From assembly GCA_037176705.1 (NCBI GenBank), contig CM073898.1, forward strand, positions 22,862,488 through 22,926,487: a stretch of DNA of 64,000 bases, written 5' to 3'. The DNA comes from Molossus alvarezi (Eukaryota > Chordata > Mammalia > Chiroptera > Molossidae). The position numbers and the translations under genes were made by a program. Below the pieces are notes generated by a model that saw nothing but the letters and a program-made list of their open reading frames with translations, was not told where the DNA came from and ran no database searches. Shown one piece after another: positions 49,101 to 61,280 of the stretch; position 1 is the stretch's first letter; every line of letters starts with the position of its first letter.

Positions 49101-51254
49101 AGTTGTTATTTTAAATAGCAACACAAATGGAAAGCTATAGCATGCGTATAAATAAGATTCAACATCATAAAAGTGTTCATTTCTCTAACTAAACTCCAAT
49201 TTCACCAACAGAAATCACAACAGGATTTTGAGGCACATGCAGAAATGATTTTATAATTTATTTGAAAGTGTGCTACTCTCCAAGTGGCCATGTCTGAGAA
49301 AGAAGACAGGGAGATTTGAGATATATATACATATATATGTAGAATTTCCCAGCTTTCCTGTATTTTACCCATAACTTTATGTCTGGCAAGGCTCGTAAAA
49401 GCATGTGGTTAAGTAGAAATGCATTGCTTGGTTTACTGTAAATTTCTTATATAGATTTGTTCTTATTGGCACAGTATTGGAGACAGAGACCACACAGGGC
49501 ACTGGGGCCACAGAAGTTTCTTAAAACTTAACATTATTATCAGTCCTATCCAGGTAAAATGCATAGCAACTACCCATTGAACAGAGCATTACATTAGTTA
49601 CTGGAAAAACTCTAAAGAAATAAGAAAAGAGCATTCGTCTTCAGAGAACTTACAGTTTAGTTGGAGCAAAGATAAAAAACACTTTGCAGTTTCCATTCTG
49701 GTGCTGGAGCTAAGCACACAATCAGCCGGGACATCTTTTCACTTCAGGTTGTTCGGTAATTTCCAGAGTCAATCAGCCCTTTCTGAAAAACTCCTAGCGA
49801 TGTGCCCAAGAGTGGGATTCAAGAGCAGTGTCAGAAGTGTTCATTGTTGGCATGCTCTTTGGTGTTCCGTGCTTTTTAGATTTATGCATGAATATGCTGC
49901 TGGAAGTCAAATAGCTTTCATCATACAGTTCTTCACAGTCATAAAATTCTATGCTGGAATCCGTAATCCGTTAACTTTCATAAATCAGATCAGATAAAAT
50001 GTATACAAATATTTGAAAATTATTACAAAGCAGTATATAACAGATGAATTAAAAGACAAGTAGAAACTAAACAATACTATTTCATTCCAGATGCAGGTCA
50101 GATTCTAGAAAAGGTTGTGAGTAGGGTTGAGTAGAATTAATTTTCATATGCTTTGCAGTGCAGTGTGTACTTGATAATATCATACCGTCTACAAGTTACT
50201 TGCAAAGATGCAAAGGCAAATTAAACACAAATCCTGACCTCAAGAATCTTATAGCTTGGTAGATATGATGAGGCGCCCAACTCATTGAAGCCATGGAAGA
50301 ACACTATAGAACACAATGCCGCCACTACCATTTCTGTGCCTAACCACAGCCCAACCCAGGGCTTTTAGCAGCCCGTCCTCGTGATCTTTGTTGAAGGACT
50401 GCCCTTCAACTGCTGGAGCCACTTGGTTCAGACAGATGAAGATGCATATTCTGTGGAACCTCTACCTAGGATCTCATTTTAGTCTTCTCCCTTTTCCTAA
50501 CCTCCTCTTCCTACCCCTGGTCTCTCTCTTAATAAATGAGTTGCACAAATCTTCATCTCAGGATCTGCTTCTGGTAATTCATCCTAAGGCAAATATAGAA
50601 TAAATCTGTAGGTCATGAGAAGGAGAACAGAAGGTTCACTGGGAAGAACTCTGTCTGCTTTTATATGTTCAGGGTTGCGACGTTATATTTTCTTGACTTC
50701 ATTAGGATGGTTTTATTGCTTTCACTGTGAGGAATCAGCATGGGTTATGAGTTTATGTTGCAGAGAGTATCTGATCAATGGACCTAATTTTAAACATTTT
50801 TCCCCTTTCCTTAAATGTAGTACAATATCAAATTTATTGCAATCATTATGTTCAATTACCAGGAGAATAAAGCACATGGGCGAAATGATTAACGTCCACA
50901 GGAAATTGTCATTTTTTTTTCCCACAATGATTATTTAGCTTGTCCATGTGAAATGCATTTCCGGAGTTTTCCCACATTTTTGCAACTTCAATTACAGTTT
51001 AGAAAATTTAGCTTCATTAATTAAAACTGGATTCATGTAAACAACAATATTATGTTTGCTACACTGATCATGAATTTCCATTTATCAAAAAAATATATAT
51101 ATTGGCCTTGTCCATTGGAAGGAAGAGGGTTTCCTTCTTTCTCCCCCCCCCCCCCATCTTTAAAAGTATAAATTGACTTAAACTCTTAAAAATAGTTTAG
51201 GAAATTATATCACATACTTAAATATTTTAATGCCACACATACAAAAAAACTGTT
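49101..51254. other. No gene or recognised repeat
   Basis: Nothing supportable. A run of about 13 C lies at 51143-51155. Confidence 0.45.
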
Positions 51255-51655
51255 TAGCTTCGTTTAATAAATATAACAGTGTTATGGAAATAGAGTAACT
51301 CACAAAATAGAGACAGACTCATGGAGAGTGAGTGAGCAGATGGACAGCTGTCGGGGTCTGGGGTTAGATGAGGGTCGGATGGAGGGACTGAGCAAAAAAA
51401 TAAAAAAGAGAGAAAGAAACTCACAGACAGGAACAGCAGTGTCATGGTTGCCAGGGAAGGGGAGAGGGGTTGGGTGGGGAGAGGTGGAGGAGGGTATCGG
51501 GGGGATAAATGGTAATGGATGGAGACTTGACTTGGGGTGGCGAACACACAACACAGTGTATAGATGATGGGTTGTAGAACTGTGCTCCTGAGATCTGTAG
51601 AATTTTGTTAACCAGTGTCACCCTAATAAATTCAATAAAAAGTAAAAAAAAACAA
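51255..51655 (+). mobile_element. L1 3' UTR fragment, older subfamily
   Basis: gtgaacacacaa-like, gatgatgggttgtagaactg, tgttaaccagtgtcacccta and aataaattcaataaaaa are the usual end of an L1M-type 3' UTR. A G-rich segment precedes it at about 51430-51530. Confidence 0.7.
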
Positions 51656-53886
51656 AAATTAAAGTAAATGAAATAAAACTGACAGTAGAGTACTGTATTA
51701 TTTTTTAAGCAAGGAAAGAGAATATGCTAGATAAGAACTGGATCAATTCACTCTGTTACCACAAGTGAGCCAGACTGTCTGAAATATGTTTAAAGAGGAT
51801 GGTATTCGCACAACAGGGCCCAGGGGTCAACACACATCCTTTGCAAAGCACTGTATGGCCACTGTCCACATGGATGGCAGACCTAGGACAGTCTTAGTGC
51901 TCCAGAAGCTAGAGATCCTCAGTCCTGTGCTGCAGCCCCAGTTAAACTCTAGTAATTGGGTCTAAAGTGTAAAGGTGGGTAAAGTTTCTGAGACAGGAAA
52001 CTATCATTTTTAGTTACTTAAAGCCAAAGTAAATCATATTAATCAGACAGAAATTCAAAGAATGAAATGTGGTTAAGTGACCTGATCCACACGAATCAGA
52101 ATGAAGTCAAGTGGATTAAGTGAATTGTAGCAGATCAAGCAGCCTGGGGTACACTTCTCAATTACATTTCCAGATCTGAAATCTCAGTAGTCTGCATCTT
52201 TCATGGGGCAAAACTGGGACTTTTTAACTCAATAAAACCGTATTTATAAGCCAAAGTATTGATACCTTTCAAAACACTTTGTATTTATTTTTACAAAACA
52301 GTAACAAATTTCTACTTGTTCTGGATTTGCATTTTATCACACAACAGAAAGCCTTCTAGTTATCACATCAAGGCAACAGAAAATGACGAGGGATGACAGG
52401 GTACAATGTGGTGGTGTGGCTGTGGGCTAAAGGGTAGGAAGGCAGTATTATTTTTCCTTTTCTTTTCCTTTCCCTCTGTCACAGTGTCAGTGTACTGAGA
52501 AGGAACCAAACCCCCAATTGGCAGGAGAGAAGTAAACATGAGTGGATTGTAGTGGCCCACGGATGGTATTGAGGTAGCAGACATTAGTAGCCAAGACAAG
52601 AAAACACTCATTGTGTTTTTAAGATAGGGTTTTCCAACTCTATCTAGAAAATCTCAAACTTTTAATAAGTTCAGCATCACACTTGGTCTTGAGCGGACTC
52701 CTACAAACATCACAGAAGTTTCGTAATTCATTTACTCATTCGCAGGCGGTTGGGTATCTTCCATGTGTAAAGTTTGCTAGCTGCCAAGTACGGGAAGCGT
52801 GGATAGGCAGGATAAGGTACGTGTATCTTTATCGGTTAGATACGATCCTACTTTGCCAGATACCTACAGTCATAACACCATGTAGAGATGCAACATTTCT
52901 TTCAAAAAATCAGTGACAGACATCTCCAGACTTGAATTGTCAGTAAGGTCTTTGGCAATAAGAACTGGCGATTCAAATAGATTTCTGAAAGACAGCAAGA
53001 ACTCCTTCAATTGGAGTCACTGTGGATAATTCCTGAGCACCAACGACAGCAATATTGAACAACCCTGGTAGAAAGGAATAGGAGGGAGAAGCCAACTTGC
53101 AAGGCAATGCCACCATAGTAATTTTTTTAAATGATAGTAAAGATTCCATTCTTCATATCTTAAGGCCACCCAATTGAAAGTAGGTAATCAATATGTATAT
53201 TAGTCACCTGTAACAATTTACTTATCTAACAAGTGCCCCTTAATTATGCTTATCTAACAAGTGCCCCTTAATTATGTATTAAATTAAACACTTCTCATTA
53301 CAGAACAGCATTATTTTTGGTACTGGATATACATGCCTTTGTTTTTGCAAAAGCTTTCGGTTATAATTTTTCATCACGTGCCTCTGAGTCTCCATCTTGT
53401 GTTAGAAGAATCCCCCCCATAAATAATTCTTTGTGTTTTGATAAAGAACCAAGTGTGTTTTGATAAAGCTCTTCAGGTGGTTTGATGCCCCTTCCCAACT
53501 GAGAATACTGTTATAGAGGGAGTCTTCCTGCTCTTGCCTTTGCAGTCTAAACATACGCTACCTACCCCACATGGCTGTCATTTTCATTTCTCCATGTGGT
53601 GTACTTGATTTTTCATCCACAAAAGAGCAGTAATTACAGTCAGAGTTAATGCGCCATAACATTTCACCATTACCTGTTTCCATGAAGATAAATTTTCCCA
53701 AAGAATAATACTGGCTTCTTTCTACTTCTTTATTCACTCTGCTAGTGGGGAGTACAGCGCCTGGAAGAGTGCGTGTGGACATGTTTGACACCACCCTCCT
53801 CTCTTCCTTCCTTTGGTGGATGTCTCCCAAAGAGAGCACTTCTTGGGGTAAGTCTTACCAGTGCAGGACCACCATATAATATATAG

Positions 53887-53889
<3 letters not shown>
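51656..53889. other. No gene; one local tandem duplication
   Basis: Apart from the 28 bp duplication at 53221 and a repeated gtgttttgataaag near 53433 and 53454, I see no feature. Confidence 0.45.
53221..53276 (+). repeat. Perfect 28 bp tandem duplication
   Basis: 53221-53248 is repeated exactly at 53249-53276 (unit starts cttatctaacaagtgcccct). Confidence 0.97.
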
Positions 53890-53928
<39 letters not shown>

Positions 53929-53933
53929 TGTGT

Positions 53934-53979
<46 letters not shown>
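53890..53979. repeat. Compound (TG)n(AT)n microsatellite
   Basis: About 47 bases of TG with one interruption are followed directly by about 42 bases of pure AT. Confidence 0.97.
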
Positions 53980-53980
<1 letters not shown>

Positions 53981-55639
53981 CAAACAATAGCTCAATGTTA
54001 TCATTTATATAGATTATTACATTGCTGTTTGAATTGAGCATTATAAACTGACCACGGGCAAAATAAGTTGCCACCTCTCTATCATTTCTCTGTAAAAGTT
54101 GGCTGCCAGCCTATAAACAGGATGTGCATTACTATTAATTACTCATTCACATATTTAAAACTCTTTCTCCTTAGTCGTCATTATAAGATAGGGAGAGCAT
54201 TAATAATGAGAACAATAAACAAATAAATGATTTACTCACATTAGAGCAAGTTTTACATAATTTGAATGAATCACAAGCTGCATTTAGGAAAGTAAAAATT
54301 ATCTATACAGCTTGTAATAAGGAGCCCCTGGGGAAGAAAGTGGTTTCTCATCAAGAGGTCTTCTTATACCATGAAATAAAACAATTTTAATAATGTTTAT
54401 GACGAAAGCTCTCTGAAATTTATGTTCAGGCTCCAAATTTAAAATTGCTCCACTGAAGGTATACAGTGTTCTCTAGTCTCCTGATCTTCTGGAGGAAAGC
54501 TAGTTTGATTGATCTATGGTGTAAAGGCTATTAGACACTGGTAAGTCCATTTAACAAGAGGAAGAGACAAGAGAAAGCCTGATGCAGGAGGGATGCTACA
54601 AGAAAACAAATTAGATGAAACCAGTTGCTAGGAAACAGGACAAACGAAGTACATTGGAGCAGTTAGATGGGGCAACTTCGGAGAACTAACAGCCCTGCAC
54701 ATCGTGCAGAGACCTAACAGATCAGATTTGCAGTCTAAGGCAGAGAATGACACAAGCTATGAAGTCAGGCCTTGCAGGTACACAGAAATTCTCATTGTAC
54801 ACATACCCAGAGCCCAAAAAAATTAATAATAATAAAAGAATCGCATAAGTCCACATTTAGTCCATTATCAAAGTAGATTTGAGTTTGGCCCAACTTCATT
54901 TCAAAATAATGATATTTCTCACAAGTCATTGTAGACAGATTTATGCTTAGGGATAACTTATACAAAGAGCATTAAAAAAAGCTTAAACCTGAGCATACGC
55001 CTAAATCATGGTTCAAGGGAGTGGAAAGGAAGGGGGATATTTTCTACATTTTTCAGACAAAAAGTTCTAAGCAACATCTTTTTTAAATTTCATCTTTAGT
55101 GTCTCTCCCTCATTAAGACTGACCATTCTTATTTTCTGTTCAATGCATTTGGGGCATTTGATTAGAGTATGGCCCCCTAAGCTCCAGTCTCCTCTCTAAT
55201 ACGCATGACATCCTGACTGGGCTGAGAGTGGTAGCAACTGCCCAAGAATTATTTGTTGAACATTTGAAGAAATGACCCAATATTTTATCATTCATTCATT
55301 CATTTTCTATTCTTTTATGTGTGTATTCTATCTTCCTGAAAAATATTTATGTTCCTTGAGAATAGTACATAGTATTTACATAATTTATCCCCTCCAATCA
55401 AAAATGCAGGTTAATATAAATCAGATAATAGATATTCAATGAGCACTCATTCTGTTAAATTGAGTATCTATAATCAGGTGATCCATTTGGAGAAAGGGCA
55501 AGGCTGTGTTCGCAGGACATTAAATAGATTTTAAAAGCAGTTTACTACTCCTAAATTTGTCGTGAGATTACAGTAGTTCACAACAATCGTTCATAACAAT
55601 GACAGCACTAACAACAAAAAATAAACAGAATAATAATTA
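53980..55639. other. No gene or recognised repeat
   Basis: AT-rich intergenic-looking sequence. Confidence 0.45.
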
Positions 55640-56350
55640 AAATGCATTAAATACTTGAGAAAAATCCCAAGGACCAGGAATATGGAAATAAACAAAACAG
55701 ACAAGAACGCCTGCCTTTGTTGCGTTTACGTTTTAGTCGGGGGAGGCAGACAGTAAATAAATAAACATTGTTCGATGATGGTGGTAAGTGCTGTAGAGAA
55801 AAACAAAGCAGGAAAAGCGAACATGGAGCATTGGGACATTGCGATCTTTGTAGATAGTTGGGTGAAACGGGGACATTTGAACAGACACCTGCAAGTGGCG
55901 AGGAAGGGAGCCATGGGAATGCCTGGGGAAAGCATTCCTGGCAGAGGGAACAGCAGTGTCCTGCAATGGATTTGCACAGCATTTGAGAACAGCGTGGGGG
56001 AGCTGTGGCTGGAGCTGAGTGAGTAAAAGGAGGAGAAACAGGAGAATTAACAAGACCCAGACCCTACAGAGCCTTGATGGTCACGGTAATGTCTTTGGCT
56101 TTTTTTTTTTTTTTTTTAAGTGAGGTCATTTATGATTGAAAGTATTGAGAACAGTCATGTCATGGTCTGACTTTGTTTTACTAGGATCGCTCTGGCTGTT
56201 ATTTTAAGAAAAAGACTAAAGAAAGTCAAAGAGAGAAGAGGCTAGACTAATAAAAGGACTACACAAATAACCTGGATTTGGCTTGGATGATGGTGTTATC
56301 AAGCAAGTGATGAGATAAGCAGGTTAGATCCTGCTTATAATTCAAAGGTA
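55640..56350 (+). repeat. Ancient interspersed repeat, family uncertain
   Basis: aggcagacagtaaataaata, gtggtaagtgctgtagagaa, cattcctggcagagggaaca, gtcatggtctgactttg and aggatcgctctggctgttat match a repeat seen widely in mammals. The sequence leads into the inverted repeat that follows. Confidence 0.5.
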
Positions 56351-56614
56351 GAACACTTGTATTTTCTAACAGAGTAAATGTAGAGATTTTGGCCTGAACA
56401 AGTGGAATGATAGCATTGTTACTGACTGACAGAGAAGGTAAACACCAAAGCACAGGTTTAGTGGTGGAGGTGTTGGGGCTCTTTGGGGATTTTGGTTATG
56501 AGAATGAAAGACAGCAATGCTTATTGGACAAGTAGGCGGGAATGTTCAGCAGGTGATTGATATACAGATTTGAAGTCCTGATAAAAGGAATTAACTATAG
56601 ATGCAAATTTAAGA
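56350..56614 (+). repeat. Left arm of near-identical inverted repeat
   Basis: About 265 bases whose reverse complement recurs at 56990-57257. By direct comparison of about 250 bases I count three substitutions and one single-base indel, plus a small two-base gap near the outer end. Confidence 0.95.
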
Positions 56615-56989
56615 AAAGAAAAAAAATTAATTGAATTATATCTTTGTTCATATAAGAGGTGATGAGATCTATTAAGTGGAATTGTTTGTCTTTATTAGCT
56701 GCACAAAGAATTTATATTATCTGGAGAAAAGGCAGGGTATGTGGAAACAGATGTGTTAGTAAGTGGGTAGATGTGGTAGGTTGAGTTTGGAGAAATTCTC
56801 TTCTATCTGCCTTTATTTTCTCAGTGAGATAGAAAACAAAGTTAATCGCAAAGTGATGATGAAACAGGAAGGCTGGAGTTGTCAGGTGTCCTCTCTCTAC
56901 AGAACATGTTCCTTATCTAATAATTTTACCCTGTGTTCTGTATTGACTTTGTTAGGAGTCACTTGTTCTATACTCTATACTTTCTTAAA

Positions 56990-57257
56990 TTTCTTAAATT
57001 TGTATCTATAGTTAATTCCTCTTATCAGGACTTCAAATCTGTATATCAATCACCTGCTGAACATTCCCGCATACTTGTCCAATAAGCATTGCTGTCTTTC
57101 AGTTCTCATAACCAAAATCCCCAAAGAGCCCCAACACCTCCACCACTAAACCTGTGCTTTGGTGTTTACCTTCTCTGTCAGTCAGTAACAATGCTATCAT
57201 TCCACTTGTTCAGGCCAAAATCTCTACATTTACTCTGTTAGAAAATACATGTTCTAT
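56990..57257 (-). repeat. Right arm of near-identical inverted repeat
   Basis: Reverse-complement partner of 56350-56614, separated by about 375 bases. Matching stops near 57257 on the outer side and near ttcttaaattt on the inner side. Confidence 0.95.
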
Positions 57258-57259
57258 AC

Positions 57260-57960
57260 TCAGCTTTTTCAATAAATAACAAATTTGACTGTTAGAGATA
57301 TTTTTCTACCACAGTAATTGGAAGTTTAAATCGCTTAAATAGCAAACTAGCTGTAAGTCACCTCTCCACAAATAAAGATCTGAATAATCCCTTATGGTTC
57401 TTCCTGCAGGTGTGGCCAAAAGAGAGAACTGGGAATTAAAATATTTACTTACCATATTCAGGAAAGAAAAAGATTGTTCTTTGGTCAAAGTTCCAAGTCA
57501 GTTGTGAGTAAGTAAACACCATTAGGAAAAACTTCAGATTAGTACCCATGCTTGAAAAACCAGCCAATCAACAATAGCATTATTCAACTCAACGTGACTC
57601 CTGAAAGTCAGCCAATCAGCAACAACCCTATGCTTTTAAACAGTAGCCAATAGCAAGTGTCTCTGTCACTTTCTGTGTTTCTGAAACACAGTGGGTCAGC
57701 ATCAGCCTTACTTCAGTGACCATGCTAACCTAGTCAAAGGTCCTATTTTCCCTGAATTCTCCCTCTTCTGATAGTCTGCCAATCTCTGAAAACCAAGCTT
57801 CCCCAAAGCTTATATAACCTTATCTTTGTGCACAGAGACAATGCCTTATAAGTACCCTTTCACTTGAAGGCTAACTGAAAATTCACAGTTTTGCATTAAA
57901 GGGTTCAATTCATTATCTGCAAGTTCACTGCCCTTTCAACAGCTCAACCCCAGATTACAG
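57260..57960 (+). other. CCAAT/TATA-bearing segment resembling an old LTR
   Basis: Contains several CCAAT motifs (gccaatcaac, gccaatcagc, gccaatagc near 57562-57650), a tatataa box at about 57820 and a gcattaaagg segment near 57892. The layout is LTR-like but the family is not recognised. It directly follows the right arm of the 56.3-57.3 kb inverted repeat. Confidence 0.35.
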
Positions 57961-58077
57961 TTATTTTTGAGTTTGGACTTGTGAATGGCATAGGCAACCA
58001 GGCTGCCATGAGCTTATCAAATTCAAGCTTTCCCATCTTGCAATGGTTTCTATTATCTTAAAAATTTAAACCCCTAA

Positions 58078-58500
58078 ATGTCAAAACAACAGTGTAAATT
58101 ATGTGATAAAGTTTCTGAAAAGCAGACTGCACTAAATAAGAAATGAGTCCTTTCGGAGCTGTTCTGTGCAGAATACAATTACTCATTCAATACTAAAAAG
58201 AGTGGAAAATCAGATAGAAACCAGCATATTGACATAAGAAATGTATGTTTCCCTCAACTAGTACCAAAATAGTGATAAAATGAAAATTTTGATCAAGTAA
58301 AATTTATATGAAGAAACAGTAATTGCAGATCTAATGGCTTTCCACACTGTGCATCAACATCAGTCCTTCAGCTCAAAGACCTCTGAATACACAAAAGTAT
58401 TTTCTGATTCTAAAATTGCAAGCAAATTTTTGAGTTCTACAATTAAATTCACTGCGATGATAATAAAAATTGGTACATTTACTATTACAGAGATTACCAA
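58078..58500 (+). pseudogene. Probable hAT transposase relic
   Basis: In one frame from 58078 the translation gives a CKLC pair and then FCAEYNYSFNTKKSGKSDRN with QHI, which resembles a BED-type zinc finger with a stop in the middle. After a frame change, 58334 onward gives AFHTVHQHQSFSSKTSEYTK, like the FHTVKHHQSF segment of mammalian hAT transposases. Stops and frameshifts rule out function. I cannot follow the catalytic domain beyond about 58500. It could be another domesticated-type gene fragment. Confidence 0.45.
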
Positions 58501-59559
58501 AGATCTAAACACCCTTTACTTTTACAAAAGAGCCATGATGCAAACACTCACAATACAGAAGGACTTTCCTTTCGCTTGTGCAATATTTTGTCATGAAAAG
58601 GTTATGTTTTGTGTGTTTGTTTTGTTTTGTTTTATAAGGCTATGAAAACTAAAATTCCCTTCTGATGAGACTTCAGAAAAAAATAGCAAATTTTTTCAGA
58701 GACTCTCTTTTTTACTTAGGAGGTAATGAGAAAAATTGGGCTGCTTTTGGTAAAAGTAATAAAAACACAAATTTTTGTAAATGTCTATGTAAAACTGCAA
58801 ACAAGATTTAATGAAAGAGAGAGTAAAGCACAGATGATTCTATGGAAGGTGTCAGCCAGTCTGTCCATATTCTTCATGAGGCGGCTCAAAGGGTATCCCA
58901 TATCATTTCTATGGACTTGGAAGCCTTCCTCTGAAAGTGTTCTCTATTTCAGCATTTATGCTGTCAAACTGAGTAATTAAAGAATTTTGTGATTTTGTTG
59001 GAATTTAGTATTCTTCAATTCTCTCACATTCAAAAAGCCCATTGGCTCTCTAGAACAAATACAGTTGAGAGAATCTTCAGTTATTTGGAGCATTAAAATT
59101 CAACTTCAGTTCTAAAGAAGAGGCACCCAAAATTGTGGGTGACTTTTAAAATAATCCTTTGAATGTTTCCTATTTATTTGCTGTTCATAGTTCTCAATAT
59201 CTCTTTAGCAATATGATTACGCATATTGAAAGAAGAGCAAACATGTAACTGAAGTGCTTTGTTGCTTACAGAAACTTGTGGAATGTGTTAAAAAAAGAAT
59301 TGATTAAAAAATTTTCCCTCTAAGTGTCAAAGCTGTTTTTAAAAAGGACAAAACTACTGTGAATGTACAAGAAATTTCATCTTTAAGTGTATAATTATTA
59401 TGGCACTTGCCATAACTACCTATTGCAATGTATTTCATACCTTGAAGAATTGTGTTTCTTTATATGAATGTTATACATGAATAAGTAGAGTCATTGTATG
59501 CAGTGTAGAAGACCATGGGAATGAAAATTAAAGACAATGACAATGCTCTTTATTTATAT
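58501..59559. other. Possible further hAT-derived sequence, otherwise nothing
   Basis: It may continue the transposase relic at 58.1-58.5 kb, but I cannot match conserved segments with confidence. Confidence 0.3.
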
Positions 59560-59800
59560 TTTTTGTGAAATAAACACTGTTTTTTAAATTATAGTTTACA
59601 TTCAATATTATTTTATTTCTAGTACCCAACTAATAGAATACACAGTTATTACAATATTATTGACTATATTCCCTATGCTGTACTTTACATCCCCGTGACT
59701 GTTTTGTAACTATCAGTTAGTACTTCCCAATCCTTTCATCTTTTTTACCCAGTATCCCAACCCCACCCTCTCTGGCAACCATTAGTCAGCGATCGAAAAG
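59560..59800 (-). mobile_element. Old L1 3' fragment in antisense
   Basis: ccctatgctgtactttacat, ccccgtgactgttttgtaac and ctggcaaccattagtcagc are typical reverse-strand L1 3' sequence. Confidence 0.65.
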
Positions 59801-60657
59801 TTACTGATTAAGATATGCCACATAATCCTGTAGAATGGAAAAGCAAGTTATGCCAGGAAAGATGGTATTTTGTATTTCAACAAATCAAATTTGAAAAGCA
59901 ATCTCCAGACTTGTTAACTGTATGTCAGCTCATCAATGTATACTGGTTTACAGGGCCCATGTTGAGTGTGTTTTCTCATTAGTGAATTTTCAGTGAACAA
60001 AAGAAAAGAAGTTGGATGTGTCATTGTAGAAGCTATGTTGTAAAATATATGGAACACAGACTGCAAAGATGTTTATAAACAAATTCTGTGAACAAGGAAT
60101 TTTTTCAAGAATGCCCAATCATCAGGGAAAATAACTTTTAATAACAAAGGCATATTTTAGATAAACGATGAATATTTTTTACTGTAACTACGTCTAGTGC
60201 AATCTTTTTCTTTTATGTCAAAGTACATATGCATAGCACTTAGAAATAATTCACATTTACCTGGGCATCTTGTATTTATCATTTGTGAAATCTAGCAATC
60301 TTAATAAGGGTTGAGATTTTAAGGAGAGATTGAAAGATATGAGTCACCTTAGAGAGTGCCAAAATGAGGAAATGTATTGTGATTATCAGGCAGCATTTTA
60401 GGGCCCTGTGAGATTTAAAGTCACAAATTCCAAGTGAGACTAAGCAGCATGGATGTTTATCTCCAACACCTTCAGCTGTGTGGGTGTGGGCACGAAGTGC
60501 ACAGAGATGCATTCAATTAGTTATAGTTGTATGAATAATATTATTCTAATATAATTATTTCCGTAAAAATAATTGTTATTTGAGTCCAGTCTGCACTTTT
60601 AACCAATATGCTAAGCTTCCTCCCAATGAGAAGTGATTATTTAAGATAAACTCTTAC

Positions 60658-60832
60658 GTTCCCACTAAAGGCACGTACCTCAGTTGCAGTTTGTCCCGGC
60701 CCCGGTTGGGGTCATGTAGGTGGCAACCAGTCAATGTGTCTCTCTTACATCAATGTTTCTCTTTCTCTCTCTTCCTCTCTCTCTCCCTCTTACTCTATGC
60801 AAAAATGTCCTTGGGTGAGGATAAAAAAAAAA
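60658..60832 (+). mobile_element. 5'-truncated VES-type SINE
   Basis: Begins within the B-box region (gttcccactaaaggcacg), so the A box and tRNA 5' half are missing. The rest is the second VES subtype, ending ccttgggtgaggataaaa. A perfect 15 bp duplication, aagataaactcttac, flanks it at 60643-60657 and 60833-60847. The truncation therefore dates from insertion, not later loss. Confidence 0.93.
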
Positions 60833-60949
60833 AAGATAAACTCTTACTTCTTCATGATCATAAGACCTGAAATTAGAAACAAAGAATCAAATTGCAATTA
60901 TTCCAATGTGAAAATGATTAAGGAAAACTTGAAGATGGAGTTGAGAAGC

Positions 60950-61280
60950 CATGAGGGGGGACTCTCACACACATTCACATTCACTCATCATAACTTATTT
61001 CACATACACTGGCAGAAGGAAAGTTGATTTTCTTCCTGCCCAGGAACAACTCAGCCCATGAGAAGCCACACAACCCAGAATTCTAACTCTCCCCCAAAGA
61101 ACTTTTGTTCAAAACGGCCCCCCCGCCCAACTTCTTCCCTTCATTTAGAAAAGCAGACTCTTCTCCTTTGTTCTCCACACTTGCCTATAGTTTGCCATTG
61201 CAGTTCCTCTCCTAGTCCCAATTAAGCTCTTCGTTGCTTGATAACCTTTGTGGTTTAATTTTTAAGGATGACCCCACAAA
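60950..61280 (+). mobile_element. Possible solo LTR of an old ERV
   Basis: The segment has ctcttctcctttgttctcca, a gttgcttgataacc stretch and tctttgtggttt-like sequence, with attaagctcttcgttgcttg resembling an LTR R-U5 region. No flanking repeat was identified. Confidence 0.35.

Noticed and set aside
53558..53839. 93-codon frame on the - strand with a possible splice donor-like site
   Set aside because: No recognisable domain and no exon partners. It could be chance.
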